A stretch of DNA of 64,000 nucleotides from Boletus sp. NGJ. Lineage: Eukaryota > Basidiomycota > Agaricomycetes > Boletales > Boletaceae. The notes beneath the pieces were generated by a model, which did not search any database, was not told the origin of the DNA, and worked only from the letters and a program-made list of their open reading frames with translations. How positions within the stretch are numbered: the stretch's first letter is position 1; the number at the start of each line of letters is the position of its first letter. The stretch lies in NCBI GenBank assembly GCA_019096195.1, contig JAGTXK010000127.1:50412-114411 (forward strand). Direction: 5' to 3'. A program made the translations under genes and the position numbers. Of the stretch, positions 23,400 through 36,300 are shown piece by piece.

Positions 23400-25306
23400 A
23401 TGATCCGCTTCGTTGCTGCCCTCGCTTTGGCAGTGAGACTAGTCTTGGCTTCCGGGCCTTCTGCGAACTGGCGAGAGCATATCAAGAACGTTGTCGTGCT
23501 CGTCCAAGAAAATCGGTGAACGGCACTTTTCAGGATCCGTACCCTAGCGACCACACACTGACTCGCTGCTGCGTCTCGTCAGTTCGTTTGACTCGTTCTT
23601 TGGTGACCTCTCTTACCGGAGCGATATAAACAACATCCGTCATTTGCGCAACAAATACTGCAACCCAGTGTGTTGTTCTTTCCACTTGTATCGCCCGTGC
23701 TAACGGCGCTATAGGCAAATTTCACTTTGACCGAGTCTACGTCGATCTGCGCCGAGCCTACTGGCGGCAACGTCTCTCCCGATGACCCGAATCACTCACT
23801 CACCGGTGTCAACTACCAACTCTTCTCCACTTACCACCCTAACGAATCAGGTCTTCCGGAGGTCGTCGAAGAGCAAGAACGCATGCTGGGTTTCGTCAGA
23901 GAACACCAAGTTACTCATGGCACATATAACCTGACCCGTGCTGCCGATGTCATCCGATACCTTCCCGAGGACATGATACCCGTCTATCGTACGATGGCTG
24001 AGAACTATCTCCTGTTCGACCACTGGTTCTGTGACGTTCCTGGTCCCACCAATCCTAATCGGTATGCCCGTCATGTTCACGTCCATCATGCCCCAGCCAA
24101 CACGCGCTAACGGCTGATGGAGTAATGCAGCGCCTATATGACCTCTGGCACGTCCTACGGACACGGAAGAAACAACCTCACGTTCCATGTCTTTGGTCTT
24201 CCTCACCGTTCCATCTTCCAACAGCTCGACGAAGCTAATATTACCTGGATCAACTACTACAACTCCAGTTTCAACCCGGACGCCGACTTCTACGAGTGGA
24301 CGTATACCAGCGGGAGGTCGGAAACCCACGTCCAGCCAATCGCGCAGTTCTTTGCGGACGCCAAGGCGGGGACGTTACCTCAGTTTACTTGGATCAATCC
24401 CGAGGTGGGGCGGCGTCTACGCCTTCGTCCTGCCAGTTTCTGTGTTCGTCGCTGAACGGGCTTGCTCTTTTCGTGTCCAGTGCTGTTCTTATGACTCAAT
24501 GCATCCTCCTAGCCCCGTCAACATGGGCGAGGCGTGGACGAAAAGCGTTTACGAAGCGCTTCGTAGCTCGCCTCAATGGGATGGCATGCTCTTTTTACTC
24601 ACATTTGACGAGCATGGCGTACGCCGAGAGCTTTCTTCTTGTTTGGCAGAGGCTCATACGCGTTTGGCACTTTGGTACAGGGCTACGCAGACCATGTCTC
24701 GCCACCCGTTGGGGTCCCTCCGGGCGATGATCTGACCTACACAGAACTAGCGCAAGATGGGAAGAACTATACATTTTCCTTTGACAGACTTGGTCTCCGG
24801 TACGTCTGACTCGTGCTCTTGTTACCTTTCTGTCCATAGCTGTACCTTTACAAAACGCTTGGATAGCGTGCCTGCCCTCGTCATCTCGCCCTGGGTCGAG
24901 AAAGGCGCACTCGAGCACTTCGGTACGAATGGCTTGATCTACAGTCACTCTTCCCTTCCTGCGTTCATCAGCAAGGTAAATACCCATTCTTTATTGGACA
25001 CGTCGCAGCCCCCGTTTTGATACATTCACTCATCGTGTCATCTTGGCGTCGCAGCTATGGAACCTTGACGACGGCGTACCGCTCACACCGCGGGTCTCCT
25101 CTGCGGCCACTTTTGAGCATCTCATCACGGACGATTTTCGCACGGACGCACCGCTGGTCTTACCCGAACCGTGGGGATATACGAGAGAGGGGGGTCGGCC
25201 CGAGATCTTGGACGCATCGGCGTCGGCGATGTCTGGGTTGTTGGATAACGTCGACTACTTGGCTAGCACACTTGATTGGAAGGACGAGCATGAGGAATAC
25301 GAGTGA
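23400..25306 (+). CDS. Secreted phosphoesterase of the phospholipase C / acid phosphatase family
   Basis: Eight exons: 23400-23515, 23583-23667, 23715-24061, 24131-24404, 24481-24618, 24681-24799, 24867-24975 and 25055-25306. All are in phase, giving 479 residues. Residues 1-19 (MIRFVAALALAVRLVLASG) form a signal peptide. The phosphoesterase domain (PF04185) follows: 'NVVVLVQENRSFDSFFG' with the metal/nucleophile 'ENRSFD' motif, 'DPNHSLTG', 'LLFDHWFCDVPGPTNPNR', 'YMTSGTSYGHG', 'ITWINYYNS', 'LTFDEHGGYADHVSPP' and 'VPALVISPWV'. These enzymes cleave phosphodiester or phosphomonoester bonds of phospholipids or other phosphoesters outside the cell; the exact substrate cannot be read from sequence. 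The N-glycosylation motif occurs several times (NFT, NYT). Confidence 0.93.
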
Positions 25307-25619
25307 ATGTGTCACTGGATGGCCCGGCTCCTCCTTTCCTTCCAGTTCATTGCATTGCATCAAGGTATATTTTGGCAAACAATATTGCAATATAACCAAA
25401 AAGAGTTCTCTATCAGTGTATCATTATCTGTGTAGCAAGGAACGTGACATGGATCCAAAACTCGCAGTGTCTACGTCGATGTATTTTCAAGACTGGATGA
25501 CGGAGAAAATTAGGCAGTGTGAATGTGTGCTAGACCGTCGACCAGCATTGCGAGTTGTCCATGAAGAAGTAGAGGTATTACAAGGTTGTGCGACACATTA
25601 AATTAACCATGTCCGTCCA

Positions 25620-26514
25620 TCAGTCAGTAAAACTGGACGTCGACCGAGCCAATAAGAGCGAGCGAGTCAATAATGGAACGAATGTGACGATGCCGAGGCG
25701 AAACATACTTGCCTGGTCTAGTACAGCGGTCGAAGACGACACGCTACCCTGCCCTCCGCCAGAAAGACGGTCTTGTTCCTGATGTATGGCGGGTTGACTG
25801 GGCTGGTGTATGTACGTCGTATGCATCAGGACGGCTGGCTGCGGAGACGGCTCACCCCGGCGACCAAGTTGTTTCCTCCCGCAATAGCACCGCTGCCACC
25901 CGCAGAACCGTGACCAAGACCCGTCAGCCCTTCCTCCCTCGGTACGATGTCGATCAAAAAGTCAAACTGATCCGACTTGGCGAGCGCTTTTGCAATATCT
26001 GCACGAGACAACGTGCGGCGTTTATTTGAGTCTGCGATAATGAATGCACGTGCTGTGATTTCGGATATAAAGACTGCGTGCGTGGTCCATCAGAATCGCA
26101 ACATGGGGGAGTGAAAAAGGCTAGGTGAGGGGGTGAGAGGATTTTGGGGTTGGAATACACAGCGCTCGCACGCGTGGGCAGTGCTCGAGTTGGATATGGT
26201 CTTTCAGAACGCGAAATAAAGGATACACACTTTCGCAAGCTTTGCAGAAGAGAATGGGTGCATCCGCAGCGATCATCTACAGATTTCGTGTTGTGAGTGG
26301 TATCAGCAAGGGATTATGTCGGTAGCGTTCATTCATAACATACCTTGACGTCTGGATCGCTCTTCATTACTTTTTTGATCCTCGCCAAAGGGAGTGGCGG
26401 ATGCCTGTAGTCTGGCGTTTCTTGTTCTGCAGCATCGACCTGTCTTTGCCAGAATGAACGTAGAAAGTCGTTGAGGGGCTCCCCGGGCTGGACGTAGGGC
26501 GTCGTTGGCGACAT
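25620..26514 (-). CDS. CCAAT-binding factor subunit HAP5 / NF-YC
   Basis: Exons 26344-26514, 26231-26276, 25856-26073 and 25620-25802 on the minus strand join in phase to 205 residues. The histone-fold region reads '[17 protein letters not shown]', '[19 protein letters not shown]', '[20 protein letters not shown]' and '[14 protein letters not shown]', which matches NF-YC/HAP5. With NF-YB and NF-YA it would bind CCAAT boxes in promoters in the nucleus. The tail is Gly/Gln-rich. The last exon is less certain: a GCAAGT sequence at about 25712 could start another intron, so the C terminus may differ. Confidence 0.88.
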
Positions 26515-26991
26515 GCTCACTGAATCAGATCGTGAGAGAGCGCGACGACGTAGCTGTAGTGCGCGTGAGACAAACGGGAACCCTAACCCTGTTCTGGGGT
26601 TATGTCGATGGATCTGGATTCTGGACTCTCACTCCATGTCGTGCGTGTGGGCTTGGTTGAGGAAAATCATTACTGTCCCTCATGCGACTTGTGCGATTCG
26701 CAATGAACCTCTACCGTTTTACTGATCGACAAAAAAGCAGGTGCATCTCTGGAAACAGTGTTGCTGGCTCGGTTAGGCTTGGAGCAGAATGTCATAATAT
26801 CTGGTATGGGTCTTTGCGTTCGACGCCTCTCGTCATCGTGCACCACACAGCCAGTTTACTTTTGATCAAACGGCACACCCAGGCAACCACGTGCGGGCAT
26901 AGCCGGGCCCATATTTTGAGGTCACTCCAGTACACGACGACTGCGCAACTTGAACGCTCCCATATACTGAACCTCAACGAAACACTTCGCA
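26515..26991. promoter_or_regulatory. Divergent intergenic region (HAP5 / DUF6593)
   Basis: About 480 bases between two divergent starts. It includes 'CTAACCCTG' at 26583-26591, only a single chance telomere-like unit, and no ORF of note. Confidence 0.4.
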
Positions 26992-27838
26992 ATGAACATC
27001 AGTCTGCGTCAGGTGAAGATAGACCCTTCCCAAACAATGTTTATTACCTCTACAGGAACGGTGCTCTTCACCTCATGCACGTTGTATGATCGACACGATT
27101 ACTGGTTGACGACCGTGATCACCTCCTTCGATGACTATGGATCTATAGTCGAAGTCGGACTCATCAAATGGAACGAGAATGCAGTGGACGCGCCATCCCT
27201 CCGTGTGGGGACCGGTCTGATGGAGCTGCGAACCGTCTGGCGAGACGACGCCTGGTAACCCTCTTCAGCCCCTTCCATCGTAGCCCGCTTGGCTCAACAG
27301 CATCTTCTCCTCGGCTCTACCATTTTCCGCGGGAGTGACAGACGAATTTATCGGTGGCGAAAGGCGAACGAACTGATTATCGTAGGTTTTTTCTTCTTTC
27401 CTCCCATTTTTTCCCCCGTCGTCGTTGACAACGCGGGTCGTCCAGCTTTCGGCGGATAGCGCATCCAGCTCTCCAATAGCTATCGCCTACGACGAAGCAC
27501 AGTCCTCCTCGACGGTCATTTCTCCCGGAGCAAGTGTTGTTCTTTATATACAACCGACTGGCTTCCATCTTCTCCAAGAGATCGTCGTGACTTTTATATT
27601 CTTTGAACAATTATGTGGGCGGTATGGCCAAAAGACCCGAGTCACCTCAAGTCCGCACCGGGGTCCGTTCATTACGTCCCTGGTGGAAACCTCAGTGAAC
27701 ATGTTTCCTAGGGAGTCGCATCCTTCCCGGAGAACCTCGAGTCCACCTAGTCAAAGACAGTCATTGGATGTGAGTGCATTCGCACGACATGGGACCAACG
27801 ATACTAACCTCAGTTTTTCGGAGTTGCAGGCAACATGA
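26992..27838 (+). CDS. DUF6593 domain protein, second copy
   Basis: A three-exon model, 26992-27234, 27301-27381 and 27446-27838, gives 238 residues in phase. Diagnostic parts are 'GTVLFTSCTLYDRHDYWLTTV', 'STIFRGSDRRIYRWRKANEL' and a C-terminal 'IVVTFIFFEQLCGRYGQ' helix typical of the longer DUF6593 proteins. The donor of the first intron (GTCTGG) is weak; the alternative GTAACC at 27255 does not keep frame. Function unknown. A Ser/Pro-rich tail follows the domain, and a possible extra intron lies near the stop (27769-27830). Confidence 0.62.
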
Positions 27839-27859
27839 ACTTCCCGCGAGACTAAACGA

Positions 27860-29169
27860 ATGCCAGGACATCACACGGCTTCATATCCCATGGCTGAGAA
27901 CGTCGTACGTTATATCGTAACACATACCCCAATTTCACGTAAAGTGTGGCACAGGGACAGATATGTCACGCGTCCTACCGCCGGCCTCACGGGTGAGCTG
28001 TCGAAGCGGTACAAGTATCCGTCTGCATACGGAGGATTTGGGGAAATGCGACTGGCTGAAAGATTCGAGGGTCATCGAGGTCAGTCGTGTATGTCCTGGT
28101 AAAGCAGTATTGACTTTATAATCCACAGGTCGCCGTCAAGGTGACGAGGACAAACCTAACGGGAGGCAAAAAAGGAACCGAGAGCAAGGTAACATGTTGT
28201 GCTAACGCGGTTGTGTTGTTGATTGACTGCACGGTCCCAGAGGATTAGTCGGGAATTAAAGGTTTGGGTGAGACTGGAACATGAGTGTGTGCTGCCCCTT
28301 TATGGCATCAGCTTCGACTTTGGTAAATTCCCAGCAATGGTCTGTCCTTGGCTCGAAGGCGGGACATTGAGTAAATACCTTGAACATCATGAAGGGCTTC
28401 AATTGGATACCAGGTTACAGTTGGTGAGTGAGCGTCTTTTCCACTGCGTGTCGTCATGGTTGGGCTCACCGGAGGACTGTAGTTGAGCGATATTGCAGGC
28501 GGGCTTCACTACCGTGAGATGAAGCAGTTCGTCGTGTGATAGACAGAAATTGATCGTACTCCTTGGTCCATGGATGCGGCATCGTCCACGGTGACTTGAC
28601 AGGAGTGATTGCTACTCCAATGTCATCATGTTCTCTGTTATTCACCTCTTTTTCGCAGTCGAATGTACTCATCAAGGGCAATGGAAAGGCGTGCCTGTCC
28701 GATTTTGGACTCTCGCGGATCTTCATGGAAGCCACGGGTAGCTCCTACCTGACATCGACTGTCCGAGGAAGCGTACGCTGGGCCGCACCCGAGCAGTTCG
28801 ATGTCGGCGAAGACCATCAGAAAGAGCCCGTGCACGTTTCACCCGACCCCCAGAGTGACATATACTCGTTTGGATCGACCATGCACCAGGTTCGTTACGT
28901 GCTCGTGTGCGATCATGATGTGTCACGCGCGTTCAATGCGTTGGCAGGTACTCACAGGCAAGGTGCCATACCATTACTACAAAAACGACGCACAAGTTCT
29001 TGTTGCGTTGTCTCGCGGCTTGAGACCCGCACGTCCGGACGAGTCGCCCATCCACGACGTTCACTGGGAGTTTATGCAGCGGTGTTGGTCGAGCAAAAAC
29101 ATTCGACCATCTGTCGAGGAGGTTGTCGATTTCTTGTCTGTTGCTCGGACGCGTTGTAGTAAAAACTAG
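27860..29169 (+). pseudogene. Protein kinase (TKL/FunK-type) with two broken junctions
   Basis: Kinase motifs appear in order: Gly loop 'AYGGFGEMRLAE' (28026-28061), 'VAVKV' (28129-28143), 'RISRELKVWVRLEHECVLPL', hinge 'VCPWLEGGTLSKYL', catalytic loop 'GIVHGDLTGSNVLI' with HGD instead of HRD, 'LSDFGLSRI', 'GSVRWAAPEQF', 'SDIYSFGSTM' and 'RPSVEEVVDFL'. Exons 28129-28188, 28241-28423, 28483-28513, 28659-28889 and 28948-29169 are consistent. Two joins fail: no GT-AG intron brings the Gly-loop frame into the VAVK frame, and the segment between 'GLHY' (28513) and 'VHGCGIVHGD' (28566) has an in-frame TGA and no acceptor in the right phase. Either this is a pseudogene or the sequence has errors at these two points. 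Confidence 0.75.
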
Positions 29170-29393
29170 TGGGATGACGAGCCGTTGTAATATCAAGAGT
29201 TCAAGTCGACATAGTCTTTTGCAAAGTCTTTTTGTCCACCTATACTGCACGTCACGTGTCGCACATGGACCAGTAAAGGTGTTGTTGTCCCCGTGACATG
29301 TCGCGTTTCAGTGTCACACGCTAATTTACCAGCGCGCCGCGTCCACACAGCAACTTGAAAATCTGCCCTCCCGAGATTTCTCCAAGAGAAACG

Positions 29394-31683
29394 ATGAGTA
29401 GAAGGAACAACAACAATGTGCGGGGTCCAACATCTGCACTGACAGAGTTTCTTCGAGTGCGTAAATTGTCAATCTATGCCGGCGCTTGTCCGTTCTCAGG
29501 AGCCCTCGACGACACCTAGGAATCTGGCATCAACCCAGCCACGGTTGCGCGCCGCGCCGCGACCAGGGATCAAGCACAAGCACAAGACACCGCTCAGAGC
29601 GTGGAACAAGGCAACAACGTCGACGATCCAAGTCGGGGTGAAAGTGAGACTGCCGCGCCGGCGACAGAGACGGGCCGTCGTGGACGACGTCAAGCAGCCG
29701 CTGTACGTCCCCCTCCACGCCTTTCTCACTCTTTCTCACTCTTTTGTTCATCCTGGCGGTCCGACTGCTAGGATTCGGGCTATGCATCCGATCAACTTGA
29801 CGAAGTGGAGGAAGCGTCGCCCGCGAAGAAACGCAAAGACAAGCGCACTGCGGCGGCCAAATCCAAGGCGAAAAAGAAGGCAGAAGAGGATGGCGAGTAC
29901 GATGGATCGTCCGGAGACGAGTATACGGCCGTCTCGAAGAGCTTGCGGGCCATGGGTGGCGATCCCAAGCCGCCTGTTGGGAGCTTCGAGAATTGTGCTC
30001 GGTGCGAAAAGCAGTTCACGGTGGTAATTATCGTCGAGTTCTTGGTGTGATTGGAGGTCACCTCACCTTTTTTTTCTACCTAGACGAGATACACGCTGGC
30101 AGCGAATCCGCCACCCGGTTACCTTTGCCACCCGTGTGCGAAAGCGTCTGGGGCTGATCCGTTCAAGAAACCGGCGGCTCCAAAGAAGAGAAAACCGGCG
30201 GCGGAGAAACGCGAAGTGATCAACTTTGAAGAACGTCGCTTGCCGACCTTGGCGTCTCTGTGTATCGAGGTGACCACTCAAGCTTGATTCCAGTCTCTTA
30301 GTGTATCCTCTGACTAAATTGTAGCTGATCGGAAAATATATTGACGATGTCGAAGCACTCGGCGACATTGGGTCAGTCAACATGGACGAAATTTCGAAAA
30401 CCCTGGCTCGGAACCGGAGCTTGTGAGTGGTGAATGGTGTTGAAATTCCAGAACTCATACGCTGAAGAGCAGAACGTCCGAAAATGCTCACTTGTTCTAT
30501 GACGTGCAGAACAAGAAACTTCGGTTTTATGATGCTACTAGTGAGCCCACTTTACTTCTTTCACTGTCTCCATACTCAGCTTCGTCGACAGACTTGACAC
30601 CTCCAGCTCTGACGACGCTCGCGAGCCTCAATCCCAATTTGACGCACTTGTACCTTGATTATTGTGGTCGTCTCACTTGTCCGGTTATTACTGCATTTTC
30701 CAAATCGCTTCCCCATCTCACACATCTAAGCCTCCTTGGACCATTCCTTGTACGCGCGGACGCGTGGATCGAGTTTTTCAGCGCCAAGCCAGAATTGCGA
30801 TCATTCCGCATCGTCCAGAGCCCTCGCTTTGACGTCGAATGTATAAATTCACTTGCAGAGAATTGTACCAAACTTGAAGAATTGCAGCTGAAAGAGGTTG
30901 GACTCTTGGATGACACCTTTGTTGAACCACTCTGTGCTTTACCTCCCCTGAAGTCGCTGGATCTCTCCCATCCCGGCATCGGTATTCTTGAAGACGGTTG
31001 GTTGGAGATCCTAGAAAGGCATGGTCCTACTTTGGGGAGCTTTGATCCATCGTGGCATGATGGATTCACCGATGTGGTGCTGGAAAATGGAATCCGGAAA
31101 CATGCACGCGTCATTACAAGCCTCACATTAGAAGGTCTGTCAAGCTTGTCAGACAACGGGGTTGCCCACTTTTTCGAAAATTGGAACAATCCTTGTACAC
31201 GCGACTCGGAAGACTGCGAATCTGGAATGGAGGTGGATTATGAGGACGACCCCGAAGCGTTTACTCCCAATCCACCACTCCGCATTGTGTCCCTCGCACG
31301 AAACCGTGCCCTTTCAAGTGCGACGCTTACGGCTCTCCTTACACACTCTGCGTCGTCGCTCGTATCCCTCAACCTGAACGGCTTGGGTCCGATTTCCTCG
31401 GAGTCGCTCGGACGGCTCAAGGACGCCCTAGACGTGCGCTGGCTGGATGTGAGCTGGTGCCGTGAATTGGATGATTTTATGATGAAGGACGTCGTGTCGA
31501 GCGCGTCGAAACTAGGTGAAGTGAGAGTGTGGGGATGTAATCGCGTGAGGGGAATAGGGTGGGCTGACAAGGTATGATACGCCTCCATCTCGCTCCAAGG
31601 TCGCTTGGTGATCTGATCTGGTGGATGATTCATTGTTTCAGAGGGGCTTGAAGGTCTATGGAATCGAACCAAACGCGGGATAG
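29394..31683 (+). CDS. RAD7: RAD7-like leucine-rich-repeat DNA repair protein
   Basis: Eight exons: 29394-29456, 29520-29702, 29772-30023, 30084-30269, 30325-30422, 30473-30540, 30592-31571 and 31642-31683. All are in phase, giving 623 residues. The N terminus 'NNNVRGPTSALTEFLR' is the conserved RAD7 start. A charged Lys/Glu linker follows, then a four-Cys zinc-binding unit 'CARCEKQFTV…CHPCAKASG', 'INFEERRLPTLASLC' and a run of leucine-rich repeats ('LTHLYLDYCGRL', 'LEELQLKEVGLLDD', 'LVSLNLNGLGPIS', 'VRWLDVSWCREL'). In yeast RAD7 works with RAD16 in global-genome nucleotide excision repair of non-transcribed DNA; that role is inferred by homology. The Cys unit is shared with most fungal RAD7 proteins. 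Confidence 0.92.
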
Positions 31684-32204
31684 CATGACATGGGATTGAT
31701 CAGGCATACTTGCTCGTGTCAAATTGTAACTGCGTGGATTATCGAATGATCCTAGTTTCACGTTCTAGGAGGTATCCGAGTGGCGCAACAACTATCGATC
31801 AAGCAATGATCGTCGTCGTCTAACTTCGCCGACCACCACCTACCTGCTATTGCTTTATCGACTTTGCGGGTACGCGGTCTATCGCCGCACTCACGTGCTG
31901 GTCCGCCACATGAAGAACTTTTTCTCATTGCCGCACCAGCGACCTGGTATGAAAGCAGATTCAATGTGCTTAGCAGGGTCAGATGCGCCACCAGCATGTA
32001 GGCTACTCAACCTCCCTTTGGCAAGAGGTGGCCGACTCCTAACTGCGCGATGCTACCTCTCTTCGATTTCAAGTTAAGGTCTGTCGTGCACGAGTTCCCT
32101 GCTCGAGTCCATTCTCTCGCTGCTCGATTGTTCGGTTGAAATAGTGTCTATATGAGAAGGTTACACCCTCCTCAACGAGGATCATTACACAACATCTCGC
32201 GTTG
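31684..32204. other. Intergenic, no gene seen
   Basis: Downstream of the RAD7-like gene. Only short unsupported ORFs occur; the last 100 bases would be the former promoter of the P450 pseudogene. Confidence 0.5.
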
Positions 32205-33336
32205 ATGCAATTGACTGCTCAGCTCGCGGTCGTTGTGCTAGTATTGATCGTTGCCATAGACGTCGCTCGGCGCCTCATTCAATGCAGACGGCAGAGGAAC
32301 AGCCTACCTTTTTCCCCGAGTCCGACACAGATCCCGTTAATAGGAAACACGCTCGCAATCAACCATGAGGAACCTTGAAAAACTATCATGCGGTGAGCTT
32401 TGTCATCCTTTGTACCGTTGAGTACACCACGGGCGACGTATTTTATCTCCGGATTTTGGATCAGGACGTTATAGTCCTAGGATCGCAGTGGTTGCTGTGG
32501 CGTTGCTGGCGAGGCGTTCTAAGCTCTTTTCAGGTCGTCCGTTTATCGCTAGAGTCGAGCCGTGAGGTGCGTATTTGGACGATTCTTGCACACTCACTTG
32601 TTTCATGGTCTCTGCTTAGGTATGGTGTGGATTGTATATTTCCCTTCACCATTCTATTGTTTTGCACCCTCATGTCTGGAAGCATGCTCAGGCGGAAATC
32701 GATGCGATCATCGGTACTGATCGCCGTTCTAATTTTAGTGACAGCACGGCTTTGCCGTATGTCGATGCCATCATTCGTGAGATTGTTCGATGGAGCCCTG
32801 TGATACCTTTCAGTAAGACGATCATCCAGACTTGCATTCGTTTTATGGAATCTTGACGACTTGATTGTCCAGATTGGCACGCCACATCGGACAGTGATGT
32901 TTACAACGGCAGTTTTCCCTTGTCCGAGATGCATCGGTAACCGGCTCATACCTCTGGTGAACAGGCGCATGCGTGGTTGCAAATGCGTGGTAGGTCTTAC
33001 ATGATCTCGCTGGTGACTGAGTTGATATACCCCCTGTGCCCCCTGTGCTAGGGCCATGTCGCACGACGAGGCTCGGTTCCGAAACGCAGAGCTTTTGTTC
33101 CTGAGAGATACCTCAACGATCAAGGAACGTTGAACGATACTAATCAGATGGATTTCGTGTTTGGTTTCGGACGGAGAATTTGTCGAACACGACCGTATCA
33201 CCATTTATTTGTTGATGCCTACCTCTTTGTATCGGGACGGTATGCCGCAGATGCGTCGCTCTGGAGTGCCGTCGCAACCATGCTTTCAACCCTTGACTTT
33301 TATCCCCCCAAGGTAACGACCTCCCTGTTCGGGTGA
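32205..33336 (+). pseudogene. Cytochrome P450 pseudogene
   Basis: Pieces of a basidiomycete P450 in the right order: an N-terminal hydrophobic anchor then Pro-rich 'LPFSPSPTQIPLIGNTL' ending at an in-frame TGA (about 32374), 'GDVFYLRILDQDVIVLGS' (32438-32488), 'PHVWKHAQAEIDAIIG' (32670-32716), K-helix 'REIVRWSPVIP' with the ExxR motif (32776-32808), 'FVPERYLNDQGTLNDT' (33090-33140) and heme-binding 'FGFGRRIC' (33163-33186). After the heme Cys the expected PGRY is separated by about 55 bases that look like an intron with both splice sites lost, and 'RYAADASLWSAVATMLSTLDF' follows. Most of the middle of the enzyme is missing. It cannot encode a working P450. Confidence 0.85.
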
Positions 33337-36300
33337 CATTGTTGAGTGGTGTCGTTCTGTAAGTCGTCATGTTTGATTGAAGCGTGATTTGACCCAAGGT
33401 CGTTCGAGCAACGTTGACACGATATACAGTCACCCGAATACGTATGTGAGTAGGAGCGGGGGGGTACCCAGTCAACGTCGGTGATATCCTTATTTCTGGA
33501 TCACGCCGAGAGATAGTTTCGATACCACGCAAGGAGGAAGATGATGATCAGTTTTTCCTTCAATGTTCTTTGTTTCAAGGAAATAAATATAGTCCTCAAG
33601 CCAAAAACGGTTCCCTGCCCAACTTTGTTCGGCACGAATTCATGACGATGCCAATCTGGGGGGGCGTAGGGAACATGGGCTCTCCCAAAGGACGACCCGG
33701 GGAATACGGACCGAACCTGATTTCACATATTTGACGAGCGGAACCAATCTTTGTCAAACTAGGCGTCGGTACCTTTTTTAAAAAATCATTCGACGTCGCC
33801 ATCCTTTACAATGATGGGCTGCGGAAATGGCACACCGGCTGCGAACATTGTCTGTAGGGCTGTGCGGGCGGTCAGGCCTCCGGTCCGACCAATTTATGAT
33901 GGTTAGAGCGCATGATTGCAAAAAGTGAAAAAGCGAGTATAAGTATCCGCCGAGCCTCAATTTCAGCTACATTGCGATGCCACAGCCTGTGGTAGGAAAA
34001 AAAAAGATCGATCGAAAACAGAACAATGTTTCATGATTACGAGACGAGGACGTTGAGATCTTGTCTGGTTAACAGCGAGGAAAGCACCGATCTGCTGATG
34101 GAAGCTCAGCACTCAGCTGCGTACAGCCTCATCAGTCTCAGCCAGGTTCTTGATCAGATATCAAGTGAGGGCTCCTCCCGGTTCAATGGGGGCCGAACAG
34201 GAACCAGCGCTATGCTTAATGTTCTAGTTTGGGGAATTTGAGTGGGGTGGGAGAAGGACAAGCGATGCGCCAGCTGTGGACAAACTCATGGCTACTGTGG
34301 CCCAGGCCATCACTGAAACAACAGAAGCGTGATTAATCCATTTTACTTCATTTTACCTTGCAGATAATTACAGATAATCACTGCGCAATGAGCCAAAATG
34401 GACTGTATTCCATTATCATGCCACTTCTCCACAAACTGCGATGGCTGTGTCGTTAAACGATAGTCCCGGCGGCGGAATGAACATCTTAATCGATGGGATA
34501 CGCACTGGGGCTGGGCATGACTGCCAAAGGCAGGTTTAGCTATGCATCTCTGGAGTGCGTTACGAGTGTTACGTTGTGAGGAGCAGCCAAGATGTCTTGA
34601 ATAGAGTTGCACAGATGGCGAGAGTGGCCCCAAGTTTGACGGTAGCCGCGGTGGCCAAGGAGAGAACTTGATTCTTGCAAAGATGATGAGTCGAGAAAAA
34701 GCGACAGCAAGCGAGCAGACGTATTTCGGTCCGCTAATACTGCCGCCGTTTGTCCACCTGGCAATCCAGCCCAAATTCACAAAAGCGCATGGTCCTACAT
34801 GAAACCCACGGTGGTCATTCAACTTGATATCAGTAAACGCCACATCACTCCAGTCCAACTCCCGGACTAGCAGAACTCCGGATTCCTGTGCGAGCAAAGT
34901 ACATCAGACCCGAAACACGGATGCAAATCAATGGCGCTCCCTAACCGTCTGGTTTGCAGCCAATGCCCCCTTATCTGATCCCGTAAGTTTTACGTGAACG
35001 TTTCAACCCTCGTCTTCTCACCCAAAGGAGGAACCTGATGGCAACTTCGAATGGAAGCGCGTCCAGGCGGTATGATCGGCCACTACTCTGAATCCCCGCG
35101 GAAATTCAACTGTATACGTCGTGACAGACCCAACCAGAGTTGCACGCTCGGGTAGGTTATCTTTGTCTCTGTTCCTTGACTGGCGGTCCGCAGCTGAGTT
35201 GTGTTCAATCGTGTTCAATGGAGGTGGCCTTTTTTTGGACTCGGATATCTATCGATCCGTACAGCCATTGACGGTGGAGTTCTGGCTGGTTTCATCCATA
35301 GAGCTGCGCTGAACAGCCATTTTGCGATAGATTGACTCTCTTTTCATAAAGCAACATTTCTTGAATCTGAATCTGCTAACTCGTTGACTTGCCCTGCTAG
35401 GGTCCTCTCTTCAAACGCTGCGCATGCTTCTCGCGTTACGTGATTGAGGCTGCCATGCCGATGTACATTTTCATGCGGATGCAGGTTGGGTGTGGGTCCC
35501 AGTGTCGTGTGTGTTCAACAGTGTCGCCGAAGCAGGTCAGTGAGGATGGGGTGCTTTAATGGCGGTTGGTTGCTCATGGATGCCACATTGGAAAGGAATT
35601 GCATGAATATGCTTTCGGTTTAAGTGCTTAGCTGGAACGCAGGTGAGTTCCCCGAGATCAGGATTGTCTCCCCATGGCCCCTCGCTGGTTTATACGTAAT
35701 AATGTCAACACCACTAGCATCCTAGATCTGCTGCAAGTGTCGTGCATGGACGCTGAAGCGCTGACGGATCAAAGGCTTTGTTATCTCCCGGTGGCCGGTA
35801 GGTGCGGTGACTCTACTATTTCGCTATCCCCGGATACGACGCGGTGATCATACTCCTATCTCAGGATGGCTATATCCATACTACACGGCCCACTCGTCGA
35901 AGATGTGATATCGTCACTTACGGCACAGCTTCGCGAAGTGTAGAGCCTTGCGTTGATACCAATGGAAATATCGTTACGGCGCTGAAGGTCTCGTCCGCTA
36001 TCATCCAATGGGTGTGCCTCCCCGAAAGAGGCGCAAGAACCTGCTTGTTTTTCAAATGACCGAGGAACATCAGTCCATAGCCACCACGAAGCTCTGCAGC
36101 TTTCTAGTAAGTGCACTGGACAAGTCTTGTTGTCATGAGGAATGTGTCAGATGACGGGGATCTGGGGGTGGGTAGATCGAGCGTAAATCGAGCACGCGAG
36201 GAGCTCGCGGTGCTGCGTAGCGCGTCGCTGATCTCGAACTCTCGGAGATTGGCGAGAGGAAACTTTGATGGCACTTTATATTGCATCAGGCATGTGCTTT

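Noticed and set aside
26583-26591. Telomere-like CTAACCCTG in a promoter
   Set aside because: A single unit is expected by chance.
34026-34241. 71-codon plus-strand ORF as a gene
   Set aside because: No motif, no exon partner and a similar number of such ORFs is expected by chance in 3 kb.
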